Below, piece after piece: positions 49,701-51,870 of a DNA stretch of 64,000 nucleotides (its first letter is position 1; each line of letters begins with the position of its first letter). Origin of the DNA: Nilaparvata lugens (taxonomy: Eukaryota; Arthropoda; Insecta; Hemiptera; Delphacidae); assembly GCF_014356525.2 (NCBI RefSeq), contig NC_052505.1, positions 4,696,984 through 4,760,983 on the forward strand, given 5' to 3'. The position numbers and the translations under genes are program-made. A model generated the notes under the pieces. The model made no database searches. It saw nothing but the letters and a program-made list of their open reading frames with translations, and was not told the DNA's origin.

Positions 49701-50590
49701 TATTAATTTTTAATTGTATTATCAAGTTAAAAATTAATTAAAGTTGTTAATAATAACAAAATTATACAGACAAATATTTGATGGATTTCAGCCACCATTT
49801 TACCCATAATCAACCACTTTTCATATTCAATGGTAACTGTAGGAAAAATGTAATGTGAAATACGTGCGCAAAGTTCCTCTGCTGCACTCAAGAAACCATT
49901 CCGCCCTTGCCTAAGGTTTGTGCGTAAAAGTTTCTTTCGGTGCAGCAAACTGTCACTTTGCGCACTAGTTGCACAAATAACTATTTATTAAGCAAGAAAT
50001 AATATTCTTTAATAATTTCATAATGGATCTCCATAATTGCAATGAAATATTTTCTTAATTGATTATTAATTCTACATTGTTAAAGGAGCAGCAGAGCAAA
50101 GTGAGCACTATTCTCTTTTTTATGATAGACAAGGAATGCAATACCATTGTTAATCAAGTACTGCCATTACAACGTGGACCTCAATGTAGTGTAAACGTGG
50201 TTTAAGAACAAAATCTCTTCTTTACCGTCCTAATAGTTATCAATGATAAATGAATAAATAGGTAATAATTACACTTTTCCCAGCTTTTCCTCTTGTTAGC
50301 GCAAAATCCTCATCTGGTGGCTCAATGAATACAAGTTTATCATCAATATCTCCAACGTTCCATGTCGGGAGCCCATTTGGTATTTCAGATCCGGAGGGTT
50401 TTCTTAATACTTTATATGCATCAGCCCAATTAGCTGATCTGACAACCAATGTCTCACTATTTTTGTCTCTGTCCTCCAAATATGCCTTTTTCTTTCTTTC
50501 AAGATCTATTAACCTTATTTTCGCCAGCTCCAGCTTTTTACTCTCTCTTCTGCTGAGCCTAATAGATTCTCTTAGTAATGAAGATGACAT
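13614..50590 (-). CDS. Split gene: FSIP2-like N-terminus with coiled-coil and unrecognised C-terminal part (12 exons found)
   Basis: This is a hand-assembled gene model. Coding exons lie at 50273-50590, 47398-47637, 42550-42701, 38622-38873, 33836-33971, 30061-30191, 28850-28922, 24432-24490, 22618-22728, 19309-19422, 16670-16880 and 13614-13750, all on the minus strand, in introns of about 1.1 to 4.7 kb. Each exon has an AG before and a GT after it, and the phases agree across ten of the eleven junctions. Exons 1-4 give about 321 residues once one frameshift is allowed for, and exons 5-12 give 323 residues from the first Met. The start of the protein matches the N-terminal region of fibrous sheath-interacting protein 2, a sperm flagellum component, as I remember that family. 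The centre is rich in Lys, Glu and Arg, consistent with coiled coil. Function in this species is inference. Exons 4 and 5 do not agree in phase, so two adjacent genes remain possible. Confidence 0.65.
13936..15060 (+). mobile_element. Dispersed repeat D, copy 1, interrupted by a MITE
   Basis: It begins CTAGTAGTTCTGTGAACAGT and ends near CACTTCGCTCGGTCAATTAT. The 3' half, with AACCTTGTATACACGTCGAC, ATTACCGCGTTTCGCCGT and GGAGGCTCCTTTTTCC, is shared with copies at 23945-24360 and 39337-40075. The MITE at 14486-14760 is inserted in it. Purine-rich tracts lie on both sides (13835-13930 and 15060-15210), as if the element had landed in a GAA-rich tract. The superfamily is unknown. Confidence 0.65.
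14486..14760. mobile_element. 275-bp MITE with 7-bp target duplication, copy 1
   Basis: Terminal inverted repeats start CATAGAGAAACAATAGCGTA at the left, with the matching CATAGAGAAACAATAGAATA read inward from the right, and extend about 60 bases through ATCCCATGGTATAGGGAATT and TATGTCGCAACTTTTACTGT. The flanking direct repeat is ATTATAG (14479-14485 and 14761-14767). Copy 2 at 59419-59693 has the same length and its own 7-bp duplication. CA...TG termini and a duplication of about 8 bp are typical of P-type elements, so that assignment is a guess. Confidence 0.9.
15060..15290. repeat. Purine-rich GAA/GGA tract followed by its pyrimidine-rich mirror
   Basis: Imperfect GAAGAA/GGAGAA repeats on the plus strand give way at about 15215 to TTTTTCTTCTTCTTCTCCTT, so the two halves can pair. 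A related purine tract lies at 13835-13930 on the other side of repeat D. Confidence 0.7.
15370..15480. repeat. Dispersed tail repeat (ACATTGGAGGAAAAACTAGG), copy 1
   Basis: TTTATTGTATAAAATACTAT, then ACATTGGAGGAAAAACTAGG, then CTAAGCCTGTACTATTTCTC form a short hairpin-bearing unit that recurs almost unchanged at 54400-54510. The T-rich border and AT-rich neighbourhood suggest the reverse complement of a retrotransposon or SINE 3' end. Confidence 0.6.
15843..15992. mobile_element. 150-bp MITE, AAGCTGGGTTCGCA termini
   Basis: Inverted ends AAGCTGGGTTCGCATAGAAC and, from the right, AAGCTGGATTTGCACACGAC, both followed by AGTGAAAA(T/C)ATAATT. The centre holds CAGCCCGGCCGAGTGAGT. It has no coding capacity. 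The outermost bases resemble the GCTGGGTTTACACC family but the interior differs. Confidence 0.75.
16236..16649. repeat. TTCTA pentanucleotide satellite, about 410 bp
   Basis: Nearly pure TTCTA repeats with a few one- to four-base irregularities (for example TTTATTC, TTATTC, TTCTTC). It lies in the intron between exons 12 and 11, and on the gene's strand it starts about 20 bases after the exon 11 donor. The preceding GC-richer 16185-16235 contains GTAAGAGAGGGCCGACTGCG and an AATAAAG, perhaps a retroelement end from which the repeat grew. Confidence 0.95.
16670..16880 (-). CDS. Exon 11: helical segment, 70 codons
   Basis: The acceptor CCACCTGAATACAG is weaker in pyrimidines than the others but gives phase 0, as exon 10 requires. 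The exon reads ESSSALSSDNTIELMRIKQL, then a helical stretch with DSLDYLQQRVMKLLKKNIRHF, and ends ELQQLSDNDMR plus one base at donor AGAA/GTAAGT (16669). The donor sits only about 20 bases from a long TTCTA satellite that occupies the start of the next intron. Confidence 0.75.
17629..17987. mobile_element. TATAGTGAGG MITE family, copy 2 (359 bp)
   Basis: Left end TATAGTGAGGTTCACGTTAT, right end the inverted TGCCATTGTAACGTGGACCT. The interior includes CAAAGCGGATAGTACTATAT and GGCATTGACAAGACAGAGGA, as in the reverse-oriented copies. It lies in the intron between exons 11 and 10. Confidence 0.85.
18079..18566 (+). pseudogene. Non-LTR retrotransposon C-terminal fragment (post-reverse-transcriptase region)
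   Basis: An open frame carries LRLYKTLIRPVATYGAETWT, then FERKIVRRIMGPV, AQRLRWLGHVQRM and RRGRPRRRWLEDV, ending at a TAG after WENVAERRDD. This order (YKTLIRP..YG.E.W, RWLGH..RM, GRP..RW) is the C-terminal end of insect LINE polyproteins often annotated as endonuclease-reverse transcriptase. The catalytic YxDD region is absent, so it is 5' truncated. The frame begins earlier, at about 18045, in unrelated sequence just past a MITE. It lies antisense inside the intron between exons 11 and 10. Confidence 0.85.
18572..18789. mobile_element. MITE with AAACACGACATGCAGTCAAT termini
   Basis: The inverted ends are AAACACGACATGCAGTCAAT and its complement ending CATGTCGTGTTT, followed by inverted TAAGTAAATAATTGAAAG. 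Inside, CTTCAGTCAGTAAGTGAAAG with the following TTTTTAATTATTTACTT occurs twice in direct orientation. It sits directly after the LINE fragment. A second small palindrome, TGTTCACTTACTGACTGGAC with its inverse, follows at 18863-18963. Confidence 0.7.
19309..19422 (-). CDS. Exon 10: acidic segment, 38 codons
   Basis: The acceptor TGCTTTTTTCAG opens IYNSKLKDWISSQKLLRGEL and the exon ends in the acidic stretch EEFEEIINEEEFYSDE at donor GAG/GTAAAT. Both ends are phase 0. The acidic cluster continues into the Ser-rich start of exon 11 (ESSSALSSDN), a composition suited to phosphorylation, which is only an inference. Confidence 0.75.
19670..20040 (-). pseudogene. LINE C-terminal fragment with Cys/His motif
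   Basis: The minus-strand frame contains ELPRRTWAALNRVRTGHGRS, then SLPSPVCDCGEARQTMKHII and RNCNI, closing with NDFISASPQSL. This is the well-known tail of insect jockey-like elements after the RNase H-like region, with the C-x-C...H...C cluster. The upstream end (about 20000) is already decayed. It lies in the intron between exons 10 and 9, in the sense direction of the host gene. Confidence 0.8.
20134..20506. mobile_element. TATAGTGAGG MITE family, copy 3
   Basis: Left TATAGTAAGGTCCACGTTAT, right the inverted CAACGTGGGCCTCACTATA. Near the right end a small extra hairpin-like stretch (ATGTTGGCATAAACAATGCC) interrupts the usual AATGGCAGTG complement. It lies in the intron between exons 10 and 9. 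Confidence 0.8.
20652..22181. mobile_element. Long palindromic element with arms of about 250 bp
   Basis: The left arm (20652-20674 plus 21627-21858) pairs with the right arm (about 21932-22181). Shared pieces include TAATTTACTTCTTTGATA, CTGAGGAACTACAGTGTAA against its complement, and TTCACAGATCATCC with GCTTAGCAAGAACTG. The roughly 75-base spacer is a TATTATTA-rich tract. The left arm is split by the TAA-flanked element at 20675-21626, while the right arm is whole. No coding frame is seen. Confidence 0.85.
20675..21626. mobile_element. 952-bp TIR element with TAA target duplication (PIF/Harbinger-like), nested
   Basis: The ends are GGCTAGTTTCACACTCATTC and, inverted at the right, GGCTAGCTTCACACGCATTC. 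TAA flanks both sides. The subterminal region repeats CGGTTCGTTTTCGGCAAATT twice in direct orientation and once inverted near the right end. No transposase is recognised, so it is non-autonomous. The 3-bp TAA duplication and GGC start fit PIF/Harbinger. The intact opposite arm of the host palindrome gives the empty site. Confidence 0.88.
22618..22728 (-). CDS. Exon 9: amphipathic/hydrophobic segment, 37 codons
   Basis: The acceptor ACATTTTTTCAG opens PVEVGVAVNHLLNSVIETF and the exon closes with PLLVAGIIM at donor ATG/GTGAGT. Both ends are phase 0. The exon is less charged than the others and rich in Val, Leu and Ile, so a folded helical domain may begin here. It is not long enough, nor uniformly hydrophobic enough, to call a membrane span. 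Confidence 0.75.
23331..23718. mobile_element. TATAGTGAGG MITE family, copy 4 (388 bp)
   Basis: Left TATAGTGAGGTCCATGTTAT, right the inverted TGGTGGATCTCACTATA. The interior holds CTGATACAGGTTTATTGATG and GCGCTATCCGCTTTGTTGAA, common to the family. It lies in the intron between exons 9 and 8. Confidence 0.85.
23945..24360 (+). mobile_element. Dispersed repeat D, copy 2 (uninterrupted 3' half)
   Basis: ACTAGTTCTATGAACAGTAG at the left, then GGAGGCTCCTTTTCCTTTTA, AACCTTGTATATACGTCGAC and ATTACCGCGTTTCGCCGTGA, ending near GATTTGAATCGGTCAATA. It is collinear with 13936-15060 apart from the MITE and matches 39337-40075. Confidence 0.65.
24432..24490 (-). CDS. Exon 8: microexon-sized, 19 codons
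   Basis: The acceptor CAATCTTTTCAG ends at 24491 and the exon opens with AG to complete Glu, then reads ITDLLFMGVQKSRKEKFKL and stops at donor CTG/GTAAGC in phase 0. At 59 bases it is the shortest exon found. The phase fits both neighbours exactly, which is the main support. Confidence 0.7.
24604..24746 (+). pseudogene. Short C-terminal coding remnant, probably LINE
   Basis: An open stretch reads ERNIEDYIRKLGVVSGDGDV and then LLIYKDEWRGLLEEVKALNE, ending LNEL with TAA at about 24748. Its natural composition and its immediate continuation into a CCTAA repeat suggest the 3' end of a retrotransposon open reading frame. The family is not certain and no upstream part is present. Confidence 0.4.
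24760..24791. repeat. CCTAA (TTAGG-type) repeat, about six units
   Basis: Six consecutive CCTAA units follow the stop codon of the remnant by only about 12 bases. TTAGG is the ancestral insect telomere repeat; here it is interstitial and short. Confidence 0.85.
25265..27121. mobile_element. TIR element with GGCCGGGACACATATAACCG termini, containing an insertion
   Basis: The left end GGCCGGGACACATATAACCG is matched inverted at the right by GGCCGGGACATACATAACCG; both continue CACCGA(G/A)CCCGCGCC. Just inside the right end is a three-copy 26-bp tandem repeat (27011-27083, CGGCCGTAGTACGTCCGACA). The middle is AT-rich and carries an 814-bp insertion. No target duplication or transposase could be identified. 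Confidence 0.75.
25457..26270. mobile_element. 814-bp insertion flanked by 67-bp direct repeats
   Basis: The flanking sequence CTATTTCTGAATGTGTTAAA through CTTGCTACAT(T/C)CGATTT occurs at 25390-25456 and again at 26271-26337 with one mismatch. The insert begins GTCACCTGGTCA, the same point at which the related copy at 30233 begins. It contains GTGTGAGCTCGTTCGATAGG and AGTCCGGCTGATCCAGTG. No coding frame is recognised. If the repeat is a target duplication it is unusually long. Confidence 0.6.
27790..28577 (+). pseudogene. LINE 3' fragment with RT C-terminal remnant and TTTGA tail
   Basis: A short frame holds YDFRKQSNFQINRTDMTVCR and RQFPYISNRLIT, resembling 61274-61400 (FDIDFTSVCRRQFEYQ) and the C-terminal tail of jockey-like polyproteins. 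The region ends GCGAAATAAATTTGATTTGA, a typical LINE 3' end with a short tandem tail. Between them lies a 3' untranslated region with CGCTGCCAGCACTCAAACTT. It lies in the intron between exons 8 and 7, antisense to the gene. Confidence 0.5.
28850..28922 (-). CDS. Exon 7: short exon, 24 codons
   Basis: The acceptor TTTGTCTTTTACAG is strong. The exon reads PEIKFCIKGIAERLENRV and then TSTASQ, and ends one base into a codon at donor CAAG/GTTACA. It begins in phase 0, matching exon 6, and its spare G joins AG of exon 8 to make Glu. It is too short to recognise alone and is supported by splice sites and phase on both sides. Confidence 0.7.
29117..29729. mobile_element. TATAGTGAGG MITE family, copy 5, with internal duplication (613 bp)
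   Basis: Left TATAGTGAGGTCCACGTTAT, right degenerate TATAACGTGGACCTAAGTA. The interior from TCGCTTTGCTCTGTTGC to GGCATTGACAAGACAGAGGA is present twice in tandem (about 29213-29441 and 29451-29680), explaining the excess length over the usual 370 bp. It lies in the intron between exons 7 and 6. Confidence 0.8.
30061..30191 (-). CDS. Exon 6: Lys/Glu-rich coiled-coil segment
   Basis: The acceptor GAATTATTTCAG ends at 30192 and the exon opens with AG, completing a Glu codon with exon 5, then reads FLEKLKKKKRDEVESAV and ends with VLDSNVNM in phase 0. The donor is ATG/GTAAGT at 30060, a perfect match to consensus. There are 43 full codons. The composition is highly charged and continues the helix of exon 5. 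A LINE 3' tail (TTCATTTCATT repeats) lies immediately downstream in the intron. Confidence 0.75.
30233..30860. repeat. Second copy of the GTCACCTGGTCA repeat
   Basis: It is collinear with 25456-26085 over about 620 bases with roughly nine in ten bases alike by eye (shared CTTCATGTTTGGCATTGAC, AGGGAGACGGGTTCTGAGCC, TGTTTTCCCCATTAATTCAT). After 30860 the two diverge. It lies just upstream of exon 6 on the gene's strand. Confidence 0.8.
31140..32008 (+). pseudogene. Non-LTR retrotransposon reverse transcriptase fragment
   Basis: The first frame has QHGFMPRRSTVSNLL and DVIYLDFSKAFDSVN, the palm-domain motif with a catalytic Asp. A frameshift at about 31330-31340 leads into a second frame with GVPQGSNLGPLLFLLLINDL and VFADDVKLY, the FADD catalytic box, then KLKLNISKTKFMVY. 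Similarity fades after about 31830. The element is 5' and 3' truncated and frameshifted, so dead. The motifs fit the jockey/CR1 group. It lies antisense to the host gene in the intron between exons 6 and 5. Confidence 0.85.
32109..32345. repeat. Dispersed repeat G, copy 1
   Basis: It begins TAGCAGATAACCCGTGCTCT and ends with TGATGATGCGTCATTCGTGA, ATTTCCTATACCC and a TTATATAG stretch. Inverse copies occur at 47868-48115 and 48583-49005 (ACGAATGACGCATCATCACG). Confidence 0.7.
32605..33530. mobile_element. 926-bp TIR element with TA target duplication (Tc1/mariner-type ends)
   Basis: The inverted ends begin GGGTAAACCAGCCCACGTTG at the left and match the right end read inward perfectly over 24 bases, through CCCACGTTGGGAC. 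TA flanks both sides (32603-32604 and 33531-33532). The motif GCCCACGxTGGGAC recurs inside at about 32786, 32812 and 33140 and next to the right end (33491-33503). About 180 bases inside (32934-33112) are nearly identical to 30948-31126. No transposase frame remains. Confidence 0.85.
33836..33971 (-). CDS. Exon 5: charged segment, or start exon of a separate downstream gene
   Basis: The frame starts MESESAFSNTQAGKEKDIAD and ends NLTNRRE with one base left before the donor AAG/GTGAGT at 33835. That base G joins AG of exon 6 to give Glu. Upstream of the Met the frame meets a TGA within ten bases, so an acceptor could only lie in the sequence TTGAGAAGCG just before the ATG, and either AG there would need a preceding exon ending in phase 1, not the phase 0 of exon 4. 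The ATG has purine at -3 and G at +4, a good start context, so this may be an independent first exon. Confidence 0.65.
34278..34649. mobile_element. TATAGTGAGG MITE family, copy 6 (372 bp)
   Basis: Left TATAGTGAGGTCCACGTTAT, right the inverted TATAACATGGACCCCACTATA. The interior matches copy 2 in order. It lies between exons 5 and 4, close to the possible start exon at 33971. Confidence 0.85.
35143..35273. mobile_element. Small palindrome built on ATAGAATTATAGTACCCTTT
   Basis: ATAGAATTATAGTACCCTTT at the left and its complement AAAGGGTACTATAATTCTAT at the right enclose AT-rich sequence that also pairs (TAATATTAATAAATATTAAA). A half copy occurs at 52890-52925. It is probably a short MITE. Confidence 0.6.
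36120..38245 (-). pseudogene. Jockey/CR1-like LINE remnant (linker, reverse transcriptase, C-terminal region)
   Basis: On the minus strand, 38245-37700 encodes linker sequence (VPSEVKYKCLKKNYAKEVRK, AVWEVINRNRRAAQKD). Then 37673-37134 encodes KTVGLDGVSSKILKE, YRPISILNVISEIFE, GFQKGKSTKTAIVSL and FLDLSKAFDCVNHRILLE; 37104-36775 encodes GVPQGSILGPLLFLLYVNQL and LFADDTSLIF; 36772-36479 encodes LDRKLTWHPYIERICNKI and ILSHIRYAILVWGN; and 36420-36127 encodes SLYVYEVVMHV, HEYNTRNRADYH and GRKFYNKLPQ, ending KKYLVDRAFYSVQEFL. Breaks between these frames show at least three frameshifts or stops. The endonuclease domain is absent. It is in the sense direction within the gene's intron. Confidence 0.9.
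38260..38573 (+). repeat. Dispersed repeat, second copy of the 2046-2400 module
   Basis: It shares ATCCTTTTAATGTCCTTCAG, GCGAGTTTTCCAAGGG and CGTTAGAGCCGTTTTCGAGA with 2046-2400. Its end has a run of ACATATAAACATCTAAACAT units and GTTTAATAGTATAGGAT. It ends about 50 bases from the donor of exon 4. Confidence 0.7.
38622..38873 (-). CDS. Exon 4: coiled-coil segment with an apparent frameshift in an A7 run
   Basis: The acceptor ATTTTTCACAG (AG at 38875-38874) is followed by G, completing a Lys codon with exon 3. The frame then reads CKARLDHVDFVMEQKRNAQ and continues helical with an HEDFKNWLQSRVDAATVIER motif. At 38681-38687 there is a run of seven T on the plus strand (A7 in the gene). Reading on in the same frame hits a stop at once, whereas the frame one base over continues through MKAEEKRIKRKNK to an excellent donor AAG/GTAAGA at 38621. 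Both halves have the same charged character, so a one-base loss in the run is the simplest explanation, either a sequencing error or a real lesion. The exon ends in phase 0. Confidence 0.65.
38904..39274. mobile_element. TATAGTGAGG MITE family, copy 7
   Basis: Left TATAGTGAGGTCCACGTTAT, right the degraded ATAGACCTCACTTTA. On the gene's strand its end lies only about 30 bases before exon 4 begins, so it adjoins the polypyrimidine region of that acceptor. Confidence 0.8.
39337..40075 (+). mobile_element. Dispersed repeat D, copy 3
   Basis: ACTAGTAGTTCTGTGAACAG at the left, then CATCTGTGTAATCCACTTGT, AACCTTGTGTATACATCGAC and CGCGTTTGGCCGTGATCGCG, ending ACTACATTCCGTCAATTATG. It contains a small palindrome, CCAAAGACCTTTAAAATGC with CTCTTTAAGGTCTTTG, at about 39658-39706 that recurs at 51903-51948. 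Confidence 0.6.
40611..40911. mobile_element. MITE-like palindrome, about 300 bp
   Basis: Arms of about 110 bases: TTATTATTAAACGAAAATCC outermost, then CACCCCGAAGACTTCTGCTA, TGCAAATATTGACAACAGGG and CAGCTAGATGGAAATTCGAT, all repeated inverted at the right (ATCGAATTTCCATCTAGCTG and so on). A tight inner hairpin TATAGTAGCGCTAGTAGCTC lies near the right arm. The left terminal motif reappears at 48169. Confidence 0.8.
41325..41503. mobile_element. Near-perfect hairpin, arms of about 80 bp
   Basis: AAATAAAAACACACATATGT, TGTCAAATTCTACATAGTTT, TATTCGGTACACAACCATGG and the ACCGGT centre are all matched in inverse order on the right, with a spacer of only about 15 bases. Flanking TTGTCAAC and TTGACAAC motifs suggest it is nested in another decayed palindromic element (about 41205-41582). 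Confidence 0.75.
41598..42073. repeat. Tandem duplication of a 238-bp unit
   Basis: Two adjacent copies share ACATGTAGATTCTCGCAGAT, GGGCTTTAGAGCCACAGTCA, CTACCTCTGCTCAGCGTCTT and AACTTTTATGTTTGGGGGTT with only scattered differences, so the duplication is fairly recent. It lies in the intron between exons 4 and 3. Confidence 0.9.
42167..42457. mobile_element. MITE-like palindrome, about 290 bp
   Basis: The outer ends are AACTTTGTTGTAGTT and its near complement. The inner arms TTGGAGTATTGAGGAATGCA and TTTCACTCCTGA pair with TCAGGAGTGAAATGCATTCC. The right arm has an extra repeat of TTCACAAACACAGTG. The element ends about 90 bases past the donor of exon 3 on the gene's strand. Confidence 0.7.
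42550..42701 (-). CDS. Exon 3: charged coiled-coil segment
   Basis: The acceptor CTTATTTCCAG (AG at 42703-42702) opens frame YQEETEATTFRRIMIM and the donor GAA/GTAATA at 42549 closes it with two bases left over. The segment NNFFEERQEKKAIRDERTK and what follows is dense in Glu, Lys, Arg and Gln, typical of a long charged helix. The two spare bases AA join the leading G of exon 4 to give Lys, and exon 2 ends in the phase this exon starts with. The reading frame seen in the intron upstream of 42701 is not coding. Confidence 0.75.
43015..43488. repeat. Minisatellite, about 115-bp unit, left part
   Basis: About four units with GTTGGTGCTGAAATATGATG, CATACAGCAAACAGTTAAAA and GCATAAATTTGTTCTTGATT. 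The last unit breaks off at GAATTGTATAAAGTT. Minus-strand frames repeat a phrase like VYISRGHHISAPTLYNSATF, but this follows from the repeat and is not offered as a gene. Confidence 0.9.
43489..45467. mobile_element. 1979-bp insertion with TG...CA ends and AGTT target duplication (solo-LTR-like)
   Basis: The inserted sequence starts TGTAACATATTTGAAATTGG and ends AAAGAATAACGTGACA, and it interrupts the minisatellite exactly: AGTT precedes it (43485-43488) and follows it (45468-45471). Removing the insert and one AGTT restores the minisatellite phrase TTGTATAAAGTTGGTGCTG. TG...CA ends with a 4-bp duplication are the signature of LTR retrotransposons. I found no gag-pol frame and no second copy of its ends inside, so a solo LTR is likeliest. 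A somewhat GC-richer part (44440-44560, with CAGGACCACCAGGAGTTGGA and GACACGTGAGTG) is notable. Confidence 0.65.
45468..45935. repeat. Minisatellite, about 115-bp unit, right part
   Basis: This is the continuation of 43015-43488, resuming at AGTTGGTGCTGAAATATGAT. About four units follow, differing by substitutions (for example CAAACAG against CAAGCAG) and ending near ATAGCTGAACTGTATAATT. Confidence 0.9.
46020..46180. mobile_element. 161-bp MITE, CTTTTTGCTATTAAAAAGAA termini
   Basis: Inverted ends CTTTTTGCTATTAAAAAGAA, followed by CGACTATAGCAGTC at the left and the matching CGACTAGCAGTC read inward from the right. The centre has GAAGATGGCGGTCCTGCCGA. No coding capacity. Confidence 0.8.
46190..47390. 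other. Intron sequence with one tail-like repeat
   Basis: A hairpin ACAGGCATAGCCCAAAACTG at about 46870 resembles the 7150 and 9442 motifs. AT-rich sequence otherwise; no exon was found between exons 3 and 2. Confidence 0.35.
47398..47637 (-). CDS. Exon 2: FSIP2-type N-terminal domain (80 residues)
   Basis: This is the most recognisable exon. It carries LHDPHMRNF, then a basic stretch with LLRKKHLVT, then VICTLKEYNQYRKYLHSL. In the FSIP2 family I know the same order: LHDPHLR, a Lys-rich stretch, then a VCTLRELNKYRQYL-like motif, so I assign the domain on that basis. The acceptor is a T-rich tract ending TTTTTGTAG at 47638 and the donor is AAG/GTGAGA at 47397. Both ends are phase 0 and the length is exactly 80 codons. 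FSIP2 binds the A-kinase anchoring scaffold in mammalian sperm tails; that role is family knowledge, not something visible here. Confidence 0.75.
47868..48115. repeat. Dispersed repeat G, copy 2 (inverse of copy 1)
   Basis: GGGATAGGAAATTCACGAAT, GACGCATCATCACGCGTGAA, CATGAAATTTTGCATA and GGAGCACGATTTGCCTGCTA match 32109-32345 in reverse complement order. It lies in the intron between exons 2 and 1. Confidence 0.7.
48583..49005. repeat. Dispersed repeat G, copy 3, interrupted by a MITE
   Basis: It is in the same orientation as copy 2 (ACGAATGACGCATCATCACG, TTGAAATTTTGCATACACAT, GCAGAGCATGGGTTACCTGA). A GCTGGGTTTACACC-family MITE splits it at 48700-48858. Confidence 0.7.
48700..48858. mobile_element. 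MITE, GCTGGGTTTACACC family, copy 3 (right end lost)
   Basis: It starts GCTGGGTTTCCACCAAGGTT and runs through TAGATTCTATTAGATTGAAT and AATCTAATAGAATCTATAAA as in copies 1 and 2, but the right terminal GGTGTAAACCCAGC is missing, replaced by AAAATTTTATTACGGG. Confidence 0.7.
49132..50187. mobile_element. TATAGTGAGG MITE family, copy 8, with a nested insertion of about 640 bp
   Basis: Left TATAGTGAGTTCCACGTTAT, right the inverted ACAACGTGGACCTCAATGTA. The usual interior GATTATATTTT...TTATTAAGCAAG is interrupted from about 49336 to 49980 by sequence with inverted GTGCGCAAAGTA and ACTTTGCGCAC motifs. Direct short GATGTAATATTGATT repeats also occur at 49215-49295. It lies just past exon 1 in the first intron. 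Confidence 0.75.
50273..50590 (-). CDS. Exon 1 of FSIP2-like gene (start exon, 106 residues)
   Basis: The ATG at 50590-50588 opens a 106-codon frame beginning MSSSLLRESIRLSRRE. The first half is basic and helical (SRRESKKLELAKIRLIDLERKK). The second half has a hydrophobic patch DDKLVFIEPPDEDF followed by a Gly/Lys segment. The frame runs past the exon into the intron and stops, so the end was set by phase: the donor GTAATT at 50272 leaves phase 0, which exon 2 needs. A neighbouring donor GTGTAA at 50274 would leave the wrong phase. No initiation context or promoter could be fixed upstream, and a 5' untranslated exon may exist. Confidence 0.7.
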
Positions 50591-50844
50591 CTTGATTATA
50601 TTTCTATATTAGATTTGTTGTTATCTATAAATTGATATTAAATTTCACATTAATTTCTTCTGATTCAAATATAAGTAGATAGCAATAGTTGATCTGACGG
50701 AAATATTTGAAGAATCTGTAAATATAAACATGAAAGTGGACTAGAAGGTTAAAACATCTATCAACCTTGAGTGGACAGAATTAATTTAATATCAATAAAA
50801 TTTTAATTGCCATATGTTAGGTCATCTGAAATCTGAAAAAATCT

Positions 50845-51524
50845 GGTGTGGTGCACTCACAACTTTCCTTGCCTTTATGAAAATTTATCAACTGACATTA
50901 GTGTTCCCGCGCATCTCAAGTCTACTTTTCTAAGGTCTGAGCCAGCTGGTGACAGGAAAATAACGCTAGATATACACGAGATCTTCTATCTCTTCATAGT
51001 GAATGATCTAATAGAATCAACCGTTGCCAACAGTTTGCAATAATAATTGATTAATCTTATTTTCTCGAATTTCGAGCTTATTTTCAATTTTAGGTGAAAA
51101 TGTTACTGAACAAATTGTAGAGATTTAATTGTAGAGATTTTTATGCTCAATCTTTTCCACTCGAATTTTTTTGTTTAAATTGTATCTGAAGCCTGATAAT
51201 TGGGAATCTAAAATGAAACTTTGCATAGATGGTGCAGTGCTCCTGAAATTTTTACAGATATGAGACTTGTGGCAGTTGCTAGAGCTTATCAATGACTTTT
51301 CTATGTATGAATTTGATCAAAATCGTTGGAGCCGTTTTCGAGAAAATCGCGAAAAACACGGTTTTTGAAAACATTTTCGCCATTTTAGCCGCCATCTTGA
51401 ATTGCATTTGATCGAAATTGTTCGTGTCGGATCCTTATAGTGTAAGGACCTTAAGTTCCAAATTTCAAGTCATTCCGTTTATCGGGAGATGAGATATCAT
51501 CACTCATACACATGCACATACACT

Positions 51525-51565
<41 letters not shown>

Positions 51566-51607
51566 CACACACACACACACACATACACACACACACACAC
51601 ACACACA

Positions 51608-51640
<33 letters not shown>

Positions 51641-51870
51641 GACCAATACCGAAAAACCACTTTTTTGGACTCAGGGGACCTTGAAACTATAGAAATTTGG
51701 AAATTTGGGTACCTTAATTTTTTTCGGAGAGCAATACTTTCCTTACCTATGGTAATAGGACAAGGAAAGTAATGAAACGTATAGAAAACATGAAATTAGG
51801 GTACCTTAAATTTTTTTCGAAAGCAATACTTCCTTACCTATGGTAATAGGGCAAGGAAAGTAATAAATCG
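50845..51870. mobile_element. Composite dispersed repeat with GGCAAGGAAAGT-type ends
   Basis: The left end GTGGTGCACTCACAACTTTC and CTTGCCTTTATGAAAATT is partly inverted at the right by GGACAAGGAAAGTAATGAAA (51760) and, in a tandem second right end, GGGCAAGGAAAGTAATAAAT (51850). The middle holds AATCGTTGGAGCCGTTTTCG and GTGTCGGATCCTTATAGTGT, then a CA microsatellite. It lies upstream of exon 1. Confidence 0.55.
51527..51638. repeat. CA dinucleotide microsatellite
   Basis: About 110 bases of CA repeats with a few AACA and ATACA interruptions. Frames across it are pure artefact (His-Thr runs). Confidence 0.97.

Noticed and set aside
51451..51772. Open frames of Val-Cys and His-Thr runs on both strands
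   Set aside because: They are translations of the CA microsatellite.
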